Below the pieces are notes generated by a model. The model was not told the origin of the DNA. It saw only the letters and a program-made list of their open reading frames with translations, and searched no databases. A program made the translations under genes and the position numbers. From the NCBI GenBank assembly GCA_036488815.1, contig DASXGX010000028.1:35411-99410 (forward strand): DNA of 64,000 nt. Direction: 5' to 3'. This document shows positions 63,367 to 64,000 of this stretch, one piece after another; within the stretch, counting starts at the first letter, position 1; every line of letters starts with the position of its first letter. This stretch comes from Roseiarcus sp036488815. Lineage in GTDB: Bacteria > Pseudomonadota > Alphaproteobacteria > Rhizobiales > Beijerinckiaceae.

Positions 63367-63455
63367 TGTCATGCCCGCGGAAAAGCGGGCATCCAGGAGT
63401 CAAAGGGCGGAGGCCTGCGGCGGTTGTCTGGGCCCCGCTTTCGCGGGGGTGACGA
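63367..63455 (-). repeat. Dispersed intergenic REP-like repeat, copy C (inverted)
   Basis: Reverse orientation relative to copies A and B: GTCATGCCCGCGGAAAAGCG, GGCATCCAGGAGTCAA, and the second hairpin CCCCGCTTTCGCGGGGGTGA. It lacks the TTGGTTGAC end. It lies just downstream of the secreted protein gene. Confidence 0.8.
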
Positions 63456-63488
63456 GTCGCGGGTGACGGCGGAATCGGAGGGCCCTCA

Positions 63489-63595
63489 TCCGGCGCTTCG
63501 CGCCACCTTCTCCCGCAAAGCGGGAGAAGGGACTGAGCGGCGCCGCAAACCCCTCTCCCGCTTGCGGGAGAGGGGTTGGGGTGAGGGTTTCCACG
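63489..63595. repeat. Hairpin-rich intergenic repeat (CCTTCTCCC family), copy B
   Basis: Contains CCTTCTCCCGC-AAA-GCGGGAGAAGG and then a perfect 12-bp stem CCCCTCTCCCGC/GCGGGAGAGGGG (63550-63575, loop TT). Related to the element at 40325-40480. It could terminate transcription from both converging genes. The whole gap 63295-63612 otherwise holds no gene. Confidence 0.75.
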
Positions 63596-63612
63596 TAACT
63601 GCAGAAGAGACT

Positions 63613-64000
63613 CTAGGACAACGGGCCGCGGTCGGGCGCATCCGCGCTTTGCTCCCCGCCCCCGCCCTCTCCACGCCCGCGCGGAGAGATCAAAGGCGCG
63701 CCGAACTTGTAGCCATTGGCTGGCCGCCCTTGCGTGATCAGCCGCGCGCCACGTTGGCCGCTGGTGTAGATCCACAGCCAGTTCAGCGCGACGCTCAGCC
63801 GGTGGCGCAGCCCGATCAGAAAATAGATGTGCGCCACGCCCCAGGCCCACCACGCGATACGGCCGCGCAGCTTGATCCATCCGAAGTCGATGATGGCGGC
63901 GCGCTTGCCGATCGTCGCCAGGCTGCCGCTGTCCCGATAACGAAAGGCGGCGGGCGAAGGCTGTTCGGCGAGGCGGGCGCGAATGACCGCCGCGACATAC
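63613..64000 (-). CDS. ndh: Type II NADH dehydrogenase, C-terminal part (cut by window edge)
   Basis: About 129 codons of the C-terminal end of a non-proton-pumping NADH:quinone oxidoreductase. Reading from the right edge, the frame gives the membrane-anchoring end with AHIYFLIGLRHRLSVALNWL and WIYTSGQRGARLITQ, which I recognise from alphaproteobacterial NDH-2 proteins, preceded by IGKRAAIIDFGWIKLRGRIA. It then has a short charged tail ending at a TAG at 63613. The FAD/NADH domains lie outside the window, so the call rests on this C-terminus only. Confidence 0.85.
   Translation of the reverse strand, partial: YVAAVIRARLAEQPSPAAFRYRDSGSLATIGKRAAIIDFGWIKLRGRIAWWAWGVAHIYFLIGLRHRLSVALNWLWIYTSGQRGARLITQGRPANGYKFGAPLISPRGRGEGGGGEQSADAPDRGPLS

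Overview
The window is about 64 kb of high-GC bacterial DNA. Its dense, mostly short-spaced genes look like an alphaproteobacterium of the order Hyphomicrobiales (rhizobia, Methylocystis or Beijerinckia-like relatives). This rests on recalled similarity of many proteins, on an EcfG-type stress promoter and an FNR/FixK-type box, and on REP-like hairpin repeats common in that order. The genus cannot be fixed by eye. I saw no rRNA, tRNA, CRISPR array or intact insertion sequence.

Layout. 1-2793: the end of a type I secretion ATPase and its HlyD-type adaptor. 2800-4115: a gene graveyard with remnants of a tyrosine recombinase and a short-chain dehydrogenase. 4116-5810: an SbmA/YddA-like ABC exporter whose ATPase motifs are all eroded. 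6093-11116 (minus): phosphoketolase, a SulP anion transporter and a DUF502 membrane protein. 11264-16354 (minus): an HlyD / RbbA-type double ATPase / ABC-2 permease operon. 16662-23626: PPK2 polyphosphate kinase, acetate kinase, FabI, a phosphotransacetylase-family protein, a PhaC-like DUF3141 hydrolase and a GNAT, with an FNR/FixK box between the divergent DUF3141 and GNAT genes. 23744-26694: small secreted proteins and an unrecognised three-gene minus-strand operon encoding a five-repeat, extremely charged protein. 27161-29668: glycogen phosphorylase.

29996-35881: membrane proteins, a YiaV/YiaW pair and a three-gene block around a DyP-type peroxidase. 35882-40125: a decayed tail-fibre-type gene, a stress-promoter-driven secreted protein, a glycosyltransferase and the GTPase TypA. 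40493-45644: an SDR / aldo-keto reductase / cupin set divergent from a LysR regulator, then a GlxA-type regulator divergent from a glutathione transferase. 45708-51899: agmatinase, phosphoglycerate dehydrogenase, hemolysin III, an outer-membrane protein and a periplasmic glucan biosynthesis protein. 51953-60063: an ArsR-SRPBCC/YCII pair, a transsulfuration-family enzyme with a UbiH-like hydroxylase, an acyltransferase-like protein in a lower-GC patch, an APH/P-loop kinase fusion, and a DoxX-hydrolase pair divergent from a TetR regulator over two perfect operator palindromes. 60226-64000: a methyltransferase with regulatory domain, a 2OG-Fe(II) oxygenase, a secreted protein and the end of a type II NADH dehydrogenase.

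How the parts may work together (inference). Glycogen phosphorylase, phosphoketolase, acetate kinase and the Pta-family protein could turn stored glycogen into acetyl-phosphate, ATP and acetyl-CoA. PPK2 would link this to polyphosphate, and FabI and the PhaC-like hydrolase to lipid or polyester storage. The FNR/FixK box suggests use when oxygen is limiting.
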